Positions 22,186 to 32,995 of a stretch of DNA of 64,000 bases are shown piece by piece. This DNA is from Diphasiastrum complanatum (Eukaryota; Streptophyta; Lycopodiopsida; Lycopodiales; Lycopodiaceae), in the NCBI GenBank assembly GCA_029204225.1, contig CM055094.1:65120293-65184292 (forward strand), written 5' to 3'. A program made the position numbers and the translations under genes. Under the pieces are notes generated by a model. That model searched no databases. It was not told the origin of the DNA and saw only the letters and a list, made by a program, of their open reading frames with translations. Numbering within the stretch: position 1 is the first letter of the stretch; each line of letters begins with the position of its first letter.

Positions 22186-22789
22186 TGTGTGTGTGTGTGT
22201 TTGGTACTTCTACTACTATGAGTTGTATACATATTTCTTGTTCCATTTTTTTTTTTTTGGAGAGTTTTTAGAAAACACTTTCCATGACTTTGGACAACTT
22301 TGTTTTTGAAATGACTAGATTTTTTTTTTTATTATAACTTGATGTGGGAGGCTCAATAAGCATATGATAGATAAATACCAGATTTGTGTTACAGTTGTTA
22401 CTATTTTGTGGTTGGCTGCATGTAACTGAAATTTTCATGCATCATGAGGTTTGCTTCTTTTATGATCAAAAGACATGGTCTTTTGTTTTTTTCATCTTGG
22501 GCATAACTTTCTCATGAGATATGTTTTTGAATATTTTCATGTTTGTCTTTGTCTTTTTATATTTTGATGACATTTTATCATTTTTATTTGTTGTTTTTAA
22601 AGGTATATTTAGATTGGTTTATTTACTCAATAAATCTATTGAAATGATACAATTTCTAACTGATGTTATCATTTTTTGTCCTTGTGTATGTAATGTATCA
22701 TCAGGATTGAGAACGAGCACTTGAACAATGTTGGAAAATATAGAGCTGTGAAGACATTGCCATTGCCTTTTCAAGACATAGAAGAGTAG
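8123..22789 (+). CDS. PHO1-like: PHO1-family phosphate exporter, 3' ten exons (SPX-EXS protein, 5' end missing)
   Basis: Exons: 8123-8194, 8440-8566, 11561-11696, 11948-12197, 12538-12642, 13350-13394, 16459-16611, 17004-17282, 18346-18482 and 22705-22789. All have GT donors and AG acceptors and join in phase to 462 residues plus stop. Family members export inorganic phosphate from cells, for example into root xylem, from Golgi/endosomal and plasma membranes. An SPX domain senses inositol pyrophosphates and EXS forms the C-terminal membrane part. Seen here are the VTGRNAS..FNSSDK and [14 protein letters not shown] linker motifs, hydrophobic segments in exons 3-5, and EXS landmarks: [15 protein letters not shown] (exon 5), [11 protein letters not shown] (6), MPYWFRLMQ (7), IDEHDRAH and NGGKYLSAM (8), [12 protein letters not shown] (9) and [16 protein letters not shown] (10). 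Full-length family members have about 780-800 residues, so the SPX half is absent. Nothing in these exons is broken, so the gene may be functional if its 5' exons lie upstream. Its exact paralogue is not resolved. Confidence 0.93.
8440..8566 (+). CDS. PHO1-like: PHO1-like exon b
   Basis: It encodes [16 protein letters not shown] and then an [17 protein letters not shown] stretch. The family has the LM..VE..F.KHF helix and the H..TFF.G entry to the first membrane segment here. It ends with one base of a split glycine codon at GTATGT. Confidence 0.92.
10210..10286 (+). repeat. (CT)n microsatellite, 77 bp
   Basis: An uninterrupted CT dinucleotide run in intron 2 of the PHO1-like gene. Confidence 0.98.
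10381..10424 (+). promoter_or_regulatory. Heat-shock-element-like cluster
   Basis: Three GAAnnTTC pairs occur within 44 bp, at 10381-10388, 10401-10408 and 10417-10424. The last extends to a perfect TTCnnGAAnnTTC at 10412-10424, the consensus for trimeric heat-shock factor. Whether any factor binds is not known. CT-rich DNA raises the chance frequency of TTC but not of the paired GAA. Confidence 0.45.
11561..11696 (+). CDS. PHO1-like: PHO1-like exon c, first membrane segment
   Basis: It begins [20 protein letters not shown], the LFTGC.. hydrophobic segment that follows TFF.G in the family. It then gives a polar loop ending in [10 protein letters not shown]. It has split codons at both ends, consistent with its neighbours. 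Confidence 0.92.
11948..12197 (+). CDS. PHO1-like: PHO1-like exon d, membrane segments 2 and 3
   Basis: It encodes [20 protein letters not shown] and then FIFEF, the YG.N...W....INY.FIFEF signature of plant PHO1. A further hydrophobic helix ([16 protein letters not shown]) and [10 protein letters not shown] follow. Confidence 0.93.
12538..12642 (+). CDS. PHO1-like: PHO1-like exon e, start of EXS domain
   Basis: 35 codons in phase 0, including [26 protein letters not shown] is a near-invariant EXS-domain motif. Confidence 0.93.
13350..13394 (+). CDS. PHO1-like: PHO1-like exon f (15-residue micro-exon)
   Basis: Encodes [25 protein letters not shown] is one of the most conserved EXS motifs. 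It is only 45 bp long and is flanked by introns of 0.7 and 3.1 kb, so automatic predictors could miss it. Confidence 0.93.
13484..13999 (+). repeat. Tandem duplication, about 220-260 bp unit, two copies plus a partial third
   Basis: Units start at about 13484, 13746 and 13967. They share TAGAAGGCTAGGAGTAAAATCC-like starts, an ATGTACTATGTAGTATGG block, a TTAGGTGGGrCTCAAGAGTT block and CTACATTGCCTAAA. They sit in intron 6 of the PHO1-like gene, beside a copia remnant. Confidence 0.8.
14040..15643 (-). mobile_element. Ty1-copia remnant inside PHO1-like intron 6
   Basis: On the - strand, [20 protein letters not shown] near 14170-14110 is the GAG-pre-integrase motif (H.R.GHLN...L). Upstream on the same strand come gag-like fragments. 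A degenerate primer site (TTGCTATCAGAG, 15632-15643) marks the 5' side. The leader at 14400-14600 resembles that of the - copia at 4600-4800. It lies in antisense to the host gene and has been removed from the message as intron. Confidence 0.65.
16459..16611 (+). CDS. PHO1-like: PHO1-like exon g
   Basis: 51 codons in phase 0. It contains [18 protein letters not shown] and [13 protein letters not shown], matching the YYxxGxF..H...C and LPYW.R..Q segments of EXS. Confidence 0.93.
17004..17282 (+). CDS. PHO1-like: PHO1-like exon h
   Basis: 93 codons in phase 0. It contains [20 protein letters not shown], then [18 protein letters not shown] and WLRDRLI. The RRW.DE.D..H..N.GKY and Y...WD...DWGL motifs are diagnostic of plant EXS proteins. 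Confidence 0.95.
18346..18482 (+). CDS. PHO1-like: PHO1-like exon i
   Basis: Encodes [19 protein letters not shown] and [12 protein letters not shown], ending in two bases of a split arginine codon. N..LR..W and LE..RRG.WN..R are conserved at the end of EXS. The donor is GTTCATTC, a weak but valid GT site. Confidence 0.93.
18521..18569 (+). repeat. (CT)n microsatellite, 49 bp
   Basis: Pure CT run starting 38 bp after the exon i donor. It creates a serine-leucine repeat in the read-through frame, which is not coding. A pyrimidine tract this close to a weak donor could influence splicing. Confidence 0.98.
20273..20282. promoter_or_regulatory. CArG box (MADS-domain target sequence)
   Basis: CCATATATGG fits CC(A/T)6GG exactly. 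It lies in a CT-rich, promoter-like stretch in intron 9. One site alone is weak evidence of function. Confidence 0.3.
20730..21010. promoter_or_regulatory. Telo-box motifs
   Basis: AAACCCTAA-type boxes occur near 20735 (CAAACCCTAAC) and at 21000-21008 (AAACCCTAA), with related GAACCCTAAT near 20000 and CCCTAACCCTAAAA near 18604. Such boxes are common in promoters and 5' leaders of plant translation and cell-cycle genes. Here they may come from a captured or decayed gene start. Confidence 0.35.
21034..21148. mobile_element. Foldback element copy A
   Basis: The left arm (ATGTGCATGTGGACAGCC near 21037) and right arm (GGCTGTCCACATGAACAT near 21128) are inverted repeats. The inner arms GCTGCCACATAGCACACA and TGTGCTATGTGGCAGC also pair. 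Arm sequence matches copy B at 21533-21660, so this is a family and not a chance palindrome. Confidence 0.85.
21283..21425. mobile_element. GC-rich insert with inverted ends
   Basis: The ends at 21283-21304 (TTGGCATTACGTGGGGGG...) and 21401-21422 are imperfect inverted repeats sharing CATTACG and a G run. The 140-bp interior is strongly GC-rich with repeated CCCGAGGGC words, unlike the AT-rich surroundings. This suggests a small non-autonomous transposon lying between the two foldback copies. Confidence 0.55.
21533..21660. mobile_element. Foldback element copy B (near-perfect hairpin)
   Basis: 21541-21567 and 21626-21652 are perfect 27-bp inverted repeats. Pairing continues inward through the CACATAGCACACA/TGTGCTATGTG arms to a loop of about 15 bases, and outward to CTTTC/GAAAG. 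It shares its arms with copy A and with a decayed relative at 51880-52020. Confidence 0.9.
21775..21809 (+). repeat. (GT)n microsatellite, 35 bp
   Basis: Pure GT run in intron 9. Confidence 0.98.
22121..22200 (+). repeat. GATA then (GT)n compound microsatellite
   Basis: About six ATAG units followed by GT repeats, broken once by GG near 22178-22179. It is non-coding, in intron 9. Confidence 0.97.
22705..22789 (+). CDS. PHO1-like: PHO1-like last exon
   Basis: It completes the split arginine and gives [20 protein letters not shown], then PFQDIEE and TAG. R.ENEQLNN.GKYRAVK.VPLPF is the canonical PHO1 C-terminus. It is 4.2 kb from the previous exon, and that intron is packed with repeats. Confidence 0.94.
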
Positions 22790-23630
22790 AGATTTGTTAA
22801 TGTCCAAATCAAGACTAATGTGACTTATTTTATATTTTAAGTTAATTTATGTAAATATTATCATCTATTCTTGTGGAAAGACACATTGTTATAATATTTA
22901 TATGAAGGCAAATTATTGAAAATCAAACCAAATGAATGTAACACATTCACATGGATAGCATGGTGGTATTTTTTAAAAGTATAATAGCACAAAAATTATT
23001 TGAATTTTTAAATAAGATAGCTTGAAAGTACGTAGTATTTGTTGATAGTTTTTATGCATCGCATTAGAAAAAATCATACTAAAAACATTGACATTTATCA
23101 ACTCGCTTCATTTGACAATGTACATCTAAATATTGACAAGATAAGTCAAAATGTGCCTTTAAAAATAAGGTACACTCATATTTTCATATTAGAACCATTT
23201 TTTGAATAGTTGTTAATTAATCAAACAAGTTCCTTTTTTTTTTTTGAGTTTCAGATCATGTATTTATTAGAATTTAAAATTGCAAATGTTCCAACTATTT
23301 ACAATAGATCAACCAATAATGAATCTACAAACGATTTAATTTGCTTACTACGTATAAAGTCGTCAAAGCTAAGATATGAAATTATTACTGTAAGTTTTAT
23401 GAAAAAATTAGTTCTCATCTAACAAAATTGTCATCTAGATTCTAATTACAATATGATTTGTACTATCATAAATCAAAATACTCAAATAGAAAAAACGAAC
23501 AATTAAAATATTTTTTGTCAAATTGTATATTTCATAGAATCACCAACAATTCCAAATTTTAGAATTTTTGTCAATGGTTATGTATTAAGTGTATACATGA
23601 TAGTAAAAACTTGCTAGATATATTGGGAAA
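22790..23630. other. Downstream flank of the PHO1-like gene
   Basis: AT-rich and without coding signals. It presumably includes the 3' UTR of the PHO1-like mRNA. Several AATAAA-like words can be found, but none stands out as a polyadenylation signal. Confidence 0.5.
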
Positions 23631-23731
23631 ACTTCTTGAAATTAAACTTTCATGTCGATAGGTGACTTCTTGAAATTAAACTTTCATGTCGATTGGTGAC
23701 TTCTTAAATTAAACTTTCATGTCGATAGGTG
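23631..23731 (+). repeat. 34-bp minisatellite, three tandem copies
   Basis: Units at 23631-23664, 23665-23698 and 23699-23731, each starting ACTTCTT and ending GTCGATWGGTG. Copies 1 and 2 differ at one base. The third lacks one base. Confidence 0.95.
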
Positions 23732-23803
23732 ACATTGCTGACAAAGATCAAATTTTGGTATCATTTATTTTGTGTCCCATGGATTTTGAAGTAAGTTTAG
23801 ACT

Positions 23804-23920
<117 letters not shown>

Positions 23921-24206
23921 TGACTGATTAATAGTACGATTGTTGTGTTTATATAAGTTAACATAAACTAGTATTGACAATTAGTGCATATAAATATATT
24001 GCACTGCTATGATAATAATCAAAATTAAAGCATAATAGAATTTTCACCATCACATGAATCATATTATCAAATAAACAAAGCAAAAATGTTTGGATGTTTC
24101 TAGTCAAAAAACAAATGAACATCACCAATATCACTAATGGTTAAAATCTATTATATGAGGACAATGTTTCTATTTCAAAACAAAGACTTCAAGTTTTACT
24201 CCAAAG

Positions 24207-26783
<2,577 letters not shown>

Positions 26784-27588
26784 TGTTGGATTTATTCCTC
26801 TACTCTCCTAAATCCCATGTTAATCTAGTTCCATTCATATCCCTACAGTTTTACATGCATTGTCGCACAGTCTGCAGAAATACTTTATTATTGGAGACAG
26901 GCTTGAAAGATCATCTGACTCATCTGAATCGTCAACTTGTCCAACTTATCGGGAGGTCCTACTTGTTCGACTCGCCCGACTATCAAAAGACCAAACTGTT
27001 CCGACTTTATCGACCATCGGTAGCGACATACTCGAATCTGAATAGTTAAATCCTTCTCACGTTCACTTCCTGTATTGTGCAACTACTTGACAATGATAGC
27101 AGTAGCCGCCACGATCTACTCCAGATGGCACAATGGCTCCACGCCATCTTCATGTACACTCATCTGCACAAATGTAAATTGTATATAGATGACCATTGTA
27201 AATCTAATCAAGATGGTACCAATGAGAGTGACACAGTAGATGCTTTCATGCATTGATTCTTTCTTTCAGACTTATTGTCAATAGTAAGCTCATAGCTTTT
27301 ATAGATCGGAGCTAGCTTCCTGAGCATGCAGTTTCACCCGCTATTGTCTTGTGCTCATAGCATCAATCTGACTTGTATTTCTATACATTAATCTGAGTCA
27401 ATCATTGTCTCTTATTGCGTTCAGAGTGCTTATCAAAATTGTATGTTTAACTATTTCATTTATTGTCTGACTTTCTTATTGCTTTGTCTGATTGTCTACT
27501 CTTCTGCTTCCACAAACAATCGTGCAATTAAGCTCTGCTCTTGTGTTCGCCTATTGTTGTTGTAGTGCACGCATAGAGGATCTCGACA
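26784..27588 (+). mobile_element. Copia 5' LTR (about 805 bp, inferred)
   Basis: It starts TGTTGGATTTATTCC and ends TCTCGACA immediately before a primer binding site at 27589. The TG...CA ends and the position fit an LTR, but no second copy was found in the window, so the left boundary is an inference. Confidence 0.55.
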
Positions 27589-27600
27589 TGGTATCAAAGC
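27589..27600 (+). other. Primer binding site, tRNA-iMet type (one mismatch)
   Basis: TGGTATCAAAGC differs from the usual TGGTATCAGAGC at one base and lies directly after ...GACA. A copia gag follows 200 bp downstream in the same orientation. Confidence 0.85.
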
Positions 27601-27799
27601 TATTCTGATTCCTTCACCTGATACCTACAGTGTATCAAAAGCTATTTTATATTAGAGCTATCTTTATAGCTTGATAAGCTTCCCACAAAACCTGATTCTA
27701 TCAGCCAATAGAATAATTGTTTTCTTGTTCTGTAGATAGCATTAGATTTTCATTCTTAAGTCACTGATATTTATTACTGTCACTTAGACTAACTTCTAC

Positions 27800-28207
27800 A
27801 TGGATTCCCAAGGAAAAGCCAGTCCCATTGTGGACAAGCTCGATGGATCCAATTACCATTTGTTGAAATTTAAGATGAAAATTGTGGTAATGGCTAAGGA
27901 GTTGTATGATGTTGTCACAAGTGCAAAGGCAAGACCCAAAGTAGATGACGCTGCAATCTTCTGATGGAAGGTAAAGGATGGAAAGGCTTTCGCGCTGATC
28001 ATCCTCAACATGTTAGACACACAAATTGCCATGTGTCTAAAGGTCAAACCTCCAAGGAATTATGGGACATCTTGATCACATTGTACAATGTGAAGGACGT
28101 AGCTTCCAAGATACACCTCAGAAGGAGATTCTTCTCTCTCAAGATGACAAATGGTGAGAGAAATTTGAATGTCTTCCACATCATAGTATCTCTCCAGATG
28201 GGGCCCT
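27800..28207 (+). pseudogene. Ty1-copia gag N-terminal remnant
   Basis: It opens MDSQGKASPIVDKLDGSNYH, then WKVKDGKAFALIILNMLDTQ, IAMCLKVK and, in another frame, VASKIHLRRRFFSLKMTNG. The LDG.NY, L..I...Q and W..L...Y positions are standard for copia gag. A stop near 27962 and a frameshift near 28060 break it. No protease or pol follows, so the element is cut off near 28207. Confidence 0.8.
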
Positions 28208-29409
28208 AGATTCAATGGTGGGGATAGTAATGCATGAACTAATAGAGATTGTTGTTGACCCCTTTTTTGACTCTTGGATCCACAATTATGGTGAAATATG
28301 TATGTGTATGGCGCAGGCAATCAATGGCCATTACATGAAAACAATATATGAGTGTTGTCTACATTATGTTTGGCCTTAATGGCATGCAATACCTTGTGCA
28401 ACAATTGTGGAGTCTATCAAACTCGGGTTGTCAACTCCAAGTGTATAGTATGTAACCACCTTCAATCATCAGGTTGCTTATTATATAATTATTATTATTG
28501 TAGTGACTTTGACAATATATATTTGTATAAGTGTGGATGATTCTCTTAGCTTATCAACATACATACATGTAGAAGCTTGCAATGCCACTTCGAGAATACA
28601 AAATCAAGAGCAAGGATTTATTCAGGAAGGAGTGTATGTGAATGATTTTGGGGTGCAGCCTTATGGTCTTGGAGATCATTGTGAGTACATTATTAATGTG
28701 GCAAATGCCATTTCTTTGACCCTCAACTTCACCAACATAATTTGGGCTATGATAAGCTTGACTTCATGGAACTCTACATGGGCCAAGGCAGAATAAAAAA
28801 GATTGCAAGAATGCAGAAGAGTTACGTGGTTGTGTTGGTGCAAGGAAGTAACTCTTGTCACATTTACTTCCTATAGCAAAAAAGACCATATTCTATAACA
28901 AATTTTCAGATGGATTACCAAGCTAATATGGGTAGGACAAGCTATTTTAGTAGGTTATAACTTTGCATTACTAGTTTGAACTTGTTTTGATTAACTTTTA
29001 AGGGATTGTACAAGCGTAACAAACTTTACGTATTGGTTCCTTTGGCTAGACCATTACTACTTTGGTAATAGGATGCAGACATTATGTGATGAATGCATTA
29101 TCAACTTTAATAATTTGTGGATCAATGTTTTGATTGGATGACTTTTTTGTTTAAATAAAATTTTATAAAGGCAACAAAAATAAGTGACTATATGTTTGAA
29201 TATTACCATGGTTGTACTCTTGGCAATGTTATCTTTCATCGTCAAAGCTTCCACACTTTATGAAGTATTGGTTTTTTTGGCTTAATCATCAGGATGTAGA
29301 CATTTTTTGACAAATATAAAACAACTCATGTAACTTGGGATTAATCCATCGATAATTTGACTTGATTGGCTAGATAAAAGTTCATAAGGGTGACTAAAAT
29401 AGGTGATTG
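28208..29409. other. No gene recognised; weak repeats
   Basis: The 97-codon frame at 28503-28796 has no family match. Two diverged blocks at about 29040-29220 and 29265-29400 share ATCATCAGGATG/AATAGGATGCAGACATT-type starts and a GCAACAAAAATAAGTGA or GTGACTAAAATAGGTGA end. This suggests an old duplication. Confidence 0.4.
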
Positions 29410-29533
29410 TGTGAAAAATTGTCAACTAGTTTACATGTTGAATTTATTTGGCAATTTTAAGGTCAAGATGCATTTTAAACTTTGAGATAGACTTTAAGAA
29501 GTTAATAAGGCCTGAGAATAGTGGGTTTAGTAG
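29410..29533 (+). mobile_element. Copia LTR 'C', 5' part of 5' LTR
   Basis: It starts TGTGAAAAATTGTCAACTAG and matches, on the opposite strand, 31242-31113. It ends at TTTAGTAG (29526-29533), where a gypsy LTR begins. The same eight bases follow that gypsy element's other LTR (34283-34290, - strand), so they are the target-site duplication of the gypsy insertion. Confidence 0.8.
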
Positions 29534-29898
29534 TTATGGACTTGGCTCATTACATTCGCCGCGTCCATTTTTTTTCATGCATAAGCAGGCCTAAGGGCCC
29601 TTTTTATTCATATACTGGCCTTGGGCCCTATTTGGTCATATTTTTAGGACTTGGTCACGTTGATTTGGAGTGGGGGTCCTCCTATTGGGAGGGCGCACTA
29701 TTTTCCCTCCAAATCCTTTTTCCCACCCTTTTTTGAATTCTCTATTTGATTCAGGAGAGGGTATATGTAGGGCACCATTGTATTCCTTTATTCAGTTTAT
29801 GATGATTGCTCCTCTTTAGCCTCCTTAAGCATTCTCTCTTCCTGCTTTCTAGCTTAAGTCCTGCTTTCTGGCATAGCTAGTGAATCTTAGCTTGTAAC
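29534..29898 (+). mobile_element. Gypsy LTR 'G', 5' LTR (365 bp)
   Basis: It runs from TTATGGACTTGGCTC to CTTAGCTTGTAAC and is highly similar to 34660-34291 on the - strand. It is followed by T and then a primer binding site. Its ends are fixed by comparing the two copies and the flanking TTTAGTAG. It includes GGGTATATGTAGGG near 29758, a TATA-like promoter candidate. Confidence 0.88.
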
Positions 29899-29899
29899 T

Positions 29900-29911
29900 T
29901 GGTATCAGAGC
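29900..29911 (+). other. Primer binding site of the gypsy element
   Basis: TGGTATCAGAGC, the perfect initiator tRNA-Met complement. Plant chromoviruses, copia and several other lineages use it. Here it follows the gypsy LTR 'G' by one base. Confidence 0.92.
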
Positions 29912-30480
29912 ACTTTCCTACAGATTGGTGGAGGCTGTCCAGCGCCCTACCACCCATCATCGATTTTCTCTGTCATTTTTTGCATATTAGTGGTGGCTGT
30001 CCAGCGCCCTACTACCCATCAACGATTTCTTCATCATTCTTTGCAGTTTTGGTGGAGGCTGTCCAGCGCCTTGCTAACCCATCACTTTCATCGATTTTTT
30101 CGACATATTTTCATGGTTTTTGCATATTTGGTAGCTACTATCTAGCACCTTACTACCTCATCATTTCGACACTTTTCGTCACCGATTTGCTGTCCATTTT
30201 TTATATTGATTGGAGGTTGTTCAACGCCCTACATCACTAGTATTTTTCGCTCTTTTTTTCAGATTGGTAGTTGTTGTCCAGCACCCTACTATTGTCTCAT
30301 TTTCAGTAGTTCTCTTCACCAACTTGCTGTCCATTTCGGCTATTGATTGGAGGCTGTTCGGCCCCTTACTTCAGCACCTTTTTCAGCCTATTCTTCGGCA
30401 TATTGTGGATCTTGGTAGTTGCTGCCCAGTGCCCTATTATCTTCAGTTGTTACCTCTCTTTGTTGGCATTACTGAGTGGA
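29912..30480 (+). repeat. Degenerate tandem repeats in the gypsy leader (about 8 units of 55-80 bp)
   Basis: A module with the core TGGTGGAGGCTGTCCAGCGC, then CTAC..CCATCA and a T-rich stretch ending in GCATAT or CAG, recurs at about 29920, 29990, 30050, 30130, 30205, 30265, 30345 and 30412. The first three copies are close and the later ones are progressively diverged. It lies between the primer site and gag. Confidence 0.8.
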
Positions 30481-30828
30481 CAACAGATCAGCACCCACCC
30501 AGGTATTGCTTGCGTCCTTTTGCACTTCTTTTTTGCACCTACTTGCTATCTTTCTACTCACCTTCTGCTCTTTTCCAGCCCCCTATTCATGTTCATATTT
30601 GCTACCTCACACCCTCCTCTTCCTTTTTTTCATTTTGTTAGAACCCTTCTATATATTGGCCTTGCACATCTACTGTCCATTAATCTACCTTCTCAGCCCC
30701 TTATTTTCTGATTATTATCCATCTTGATTGATTGTTTAGTGCCATTTTTGGTGATTTTGAAAGTTAGACTAAGTTGGGGTGACAACAAACGTCCTCTCTC
30801 TCAGGTTTTTGTCTCTTTCATAGTCCCT

Positions 30829-31110
30829 ATGGCAACTTCTTCATCAGAAGACCCTCCACAGAGCTCTTTAGATGATCATTTTACACATATTGATTCTCGC
30901 ATGGATCATCTTGAGAATTGTATTGATCGTGTTCTTGCTCCCATGCTTGTAGCCTATTTATAACAGCCCTTTGCGTCATGTCGATGCTCTTGCTCAAGCT
31001 TATCAACTTATGGAAGGTTCTAGATCTCTTCAAAACCCTATATCTAAAATGACTAGATTCAATGAACATGAATAAGCCACCGACCTTATCGACATGCCTA
31101 AGTTGCCAAA
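30829..31110 (+). pseudogene. Gypsy gag N-terminal fragment, cut at an inversion breakpoint
   Basis: It opens MATSSSEDPPQSSLDDHFTH and continues IDSRMDHLENCIDRVLAPML to a stop at 30961. A further readable stretch (ATDLIDMPKLP) ends near 31110, where - strand copia LTR sequence begins abruptly. It is in the right order and distance after the primer site to be the start of gag. The rest of gag appears on the other strand from about 37566 downward. Confidence 0.55.
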
Positions 31111-31112
31111 AA

Positions 31113-31242
31113 TAATAAATCCACTATTCTTAGTCCTTTATTAACTTTTTAAAGTCTATCTCTAAGTTTAAAATGCATATTGGCCTTAAAATTGCCAAAT
31201 AAACTCAACATGAAATCTTAAACTAGTTGACAATTTTTCACA
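31113..31242 (-). mobile_element. Copia LTR 'C', 5' part of 3' LTR
   Basis: On the - strand it starts TGTGAAAAATTGTCAACTAG right after a polypurine tract (GAAGAGGGAG, 31252-31243), so it is the start of a 3' LTR. It matches 29410-29533 and stops at the same LTR position, near GTGGATTTATTA. The remainder of this LTR is found on the + strand at 37566-37699. Confidence 0.82.
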
Positions 31243-31901
31243 CTCCCTCTTCAACTAGTTTTAGCATAGATTTAGATAGTACTCCAAGTTGAGTTCTATG
31301 TTTCATAAACAAGTCCTTTCCTAATGCTTTGATGAAGATATCAGCCACACACTCCCTTGATGAGACATGTTGAAGCTCCGCTTCCTTTGCCATGACTTGT
31401 TCTCTCACAAAATGATAAACCACTTCAACATGTTTTCTCCTTGCATGAAAGATAGGATTACTTGTGAAGCTTTGAGTTGAGAGGCTATATCACAAAAGAT
31501 GATTGGACACTTTTTAAAATCCAGCAAGTTAAGATCCATTATTATCCTTTTGATCCATAGTATCCTTGGTGCATGAAGTCAAGGCTTTGTACTCGATGAT
31601 AGAGAGATTGTTTCTTGTTTCTTTGACATCCATGAGATAGCTCCATTACCTATAAAAATGGCACGAGCACTAATGGATATCCTATCCATATGATCTCCTA
31701 CAAAGTCTGAATCTGAAAATCCAAACAAGTTAAAAGATGATCCTCTATAAACAATGCCAAGTCTCTAGAACCCGAGATGTATCTTAATACTCTCTTGCCT
31801 AGCTTCCAATGCTCCACACTAGGTTCATGCATGAATTGACTTAATCTACCAACACAATATCTTAGATCAGGTCTTGTGATGGTTAGATTGCTCACAAACA
31901 T
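31238..31901 (-). pseudogene. Ty1-copia RT end and RNase H remnant
   Basis: The - strand reading gives TITRPDLRYCVGRLSQFMHE near 31885-31825 (the RPD..Y.V..LSQFM RT tail), then GSRDLAL. Near 31423-31290 come HFVREQVMAKEAELQHVSSR and VADIFIKALG, the RNase H tail (HF.RE....GEI.L.YV.T....AD.FTK.L). Frames are broken between these blocks. Confidence 0.88.
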
Positions 31902-32448
31902 GATTCATGCTAGTTAGAGAATTTGGAAGACCAAACACAACTTGCCTATTTGCCATTACCTCCAATGACTTGAACTTGAGATGTCCCATTATCTTGTGCC
32001 ATACCTCTTGCATTGACAATTGCTCCTTTGCCATACATTCAACTTGGTTAGCAACAACACAAGCATTAGGTTTGAACAATTTACCTTGCCTCTTCCCTTT
32101 TGCAATCACAATATTTTTCTTCTTGATCAAGCATGAATCACCATCAAACTCCACCTTAAGACCCTTATTTAGCATTTTACTACTAAGAAGGTTCTCAGTA
32201 ATAGATAGAATGAACAAAACATCCTTCAAATGAACATTCCTATTTGTAGATAGAGAAATAGGAATTGTGCCAATCCCTTTGATTGCACACTCATCATCAT
32301 TGGCCGTGTAGATCACCCTCTTGTCACCTTCATATGCCAACAAAGATGAAAAATACTCTTTGTGAACGGTCATGTGTGAGCTTGCTCCATTATCAATCCA
32401 CCAAGGATCAATATCTCCATCAAAAGCAATCAAACATGAAGACATCAC
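31867..32448 (-). pseudogene. Ty1-copia protease and GAG-pre-integrase, 193-residue open frame
   Basis: It contains WWIDNGASSHMTVHKEYFSS (copia protease box, with N for the usual S/T after the catalytic D) and then GIGTIPISL. LKDVLFILSITENLLSSKML follows, then VWHKIMGHLKFKSLEVMANR, the GAG-pre-integrase motif, and VFGLPNSL..CEQSN. At that point integrase should begin, but the frame runs straight into RT-tail DNA. The N for T/S change would probably disable the protease. Confidence 0.85.
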
Positions 32449-32483
32449 AAAAGCATCACCATTAGAGTTTTGATCACCAACAC

Positions 32484-32789
32484 CATCTTCATCAAGAGTT
32501 AGATTTAATTGCTTATCACCTTGATCTCTCTTCTTCTTGAAGCACTCACTAGCAAAATGTCCTTTGACTCCACAATAGAAACATTTTAGCTTAGATCTAT
32601 CTTTCCTCTTGCCAACAAAAGTAGAAGGTCACATCCCATCTTCAACAAGAGTTAGATTTTCTTGCTTATCACCTTGATCTCTCTCTCTTCTTCTTGAAGT
32701 ACTCACTAGCAAAATGTCCTTTAACTCCACAATAGAAACATTTTAGCTTAGATCTATCTTTCCTCTTGCCAACAAAAGTAGAAGGTCAG
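32484..32789 (-). repeat. 153-bp tandem duplication of the gag zinc-knuckle region
   Basis: 32484-32636 and 32637-32789 are near-identical. On the - strand each encodes KCFYCGVKGHFASE followed by C or Y. The copy at 32484-32636 keeps all of CX2CX4HX4C. The other has Tyr in place of the last Cys. The copia nucleocapsid knuckle was therefore duplicated and one copy decayed. Confidence 0.88.
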
Positions 32790-32995
32790 ATTGATCTTGC
32801 CCTTTAGACCACTTGATTGGAGAAGATTTTGAAGTCTCCTCTTGGTAGATTCCTCTATACTTAGTCGTTCACAACGATGGTGACTCTCAGCTTGAACTTG
32901 CCCTTTGAGAACATAGCCTCCTCCTCTCCAACTTGAGATATGGAAGTAGATCCTCCTCTTGATAGAAGCCTAAACTCCTCATTCACCAAGATATC

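Larger units (their letters stand above)
18483..22704 (+). other. PHO1-like intron 9 (4.2 kb)
   Basis: The longest intron of the gene. It contains a (CT)n tract, a telo-box and CArG-box region (about 19900-21030), two foldback elements with a GC-rich insert between them (21034-21660), and GT/GATA microsatellites (21775-22200). Confidence 0.85.

Noticed and set aside
30210-30711. Overlapping open frames rich in Leu, Phe and Ser
   Set aside because: They are side effects of the pyrimidine-rich leader repeats. Three overlapping frames are open at once and none has a motif.
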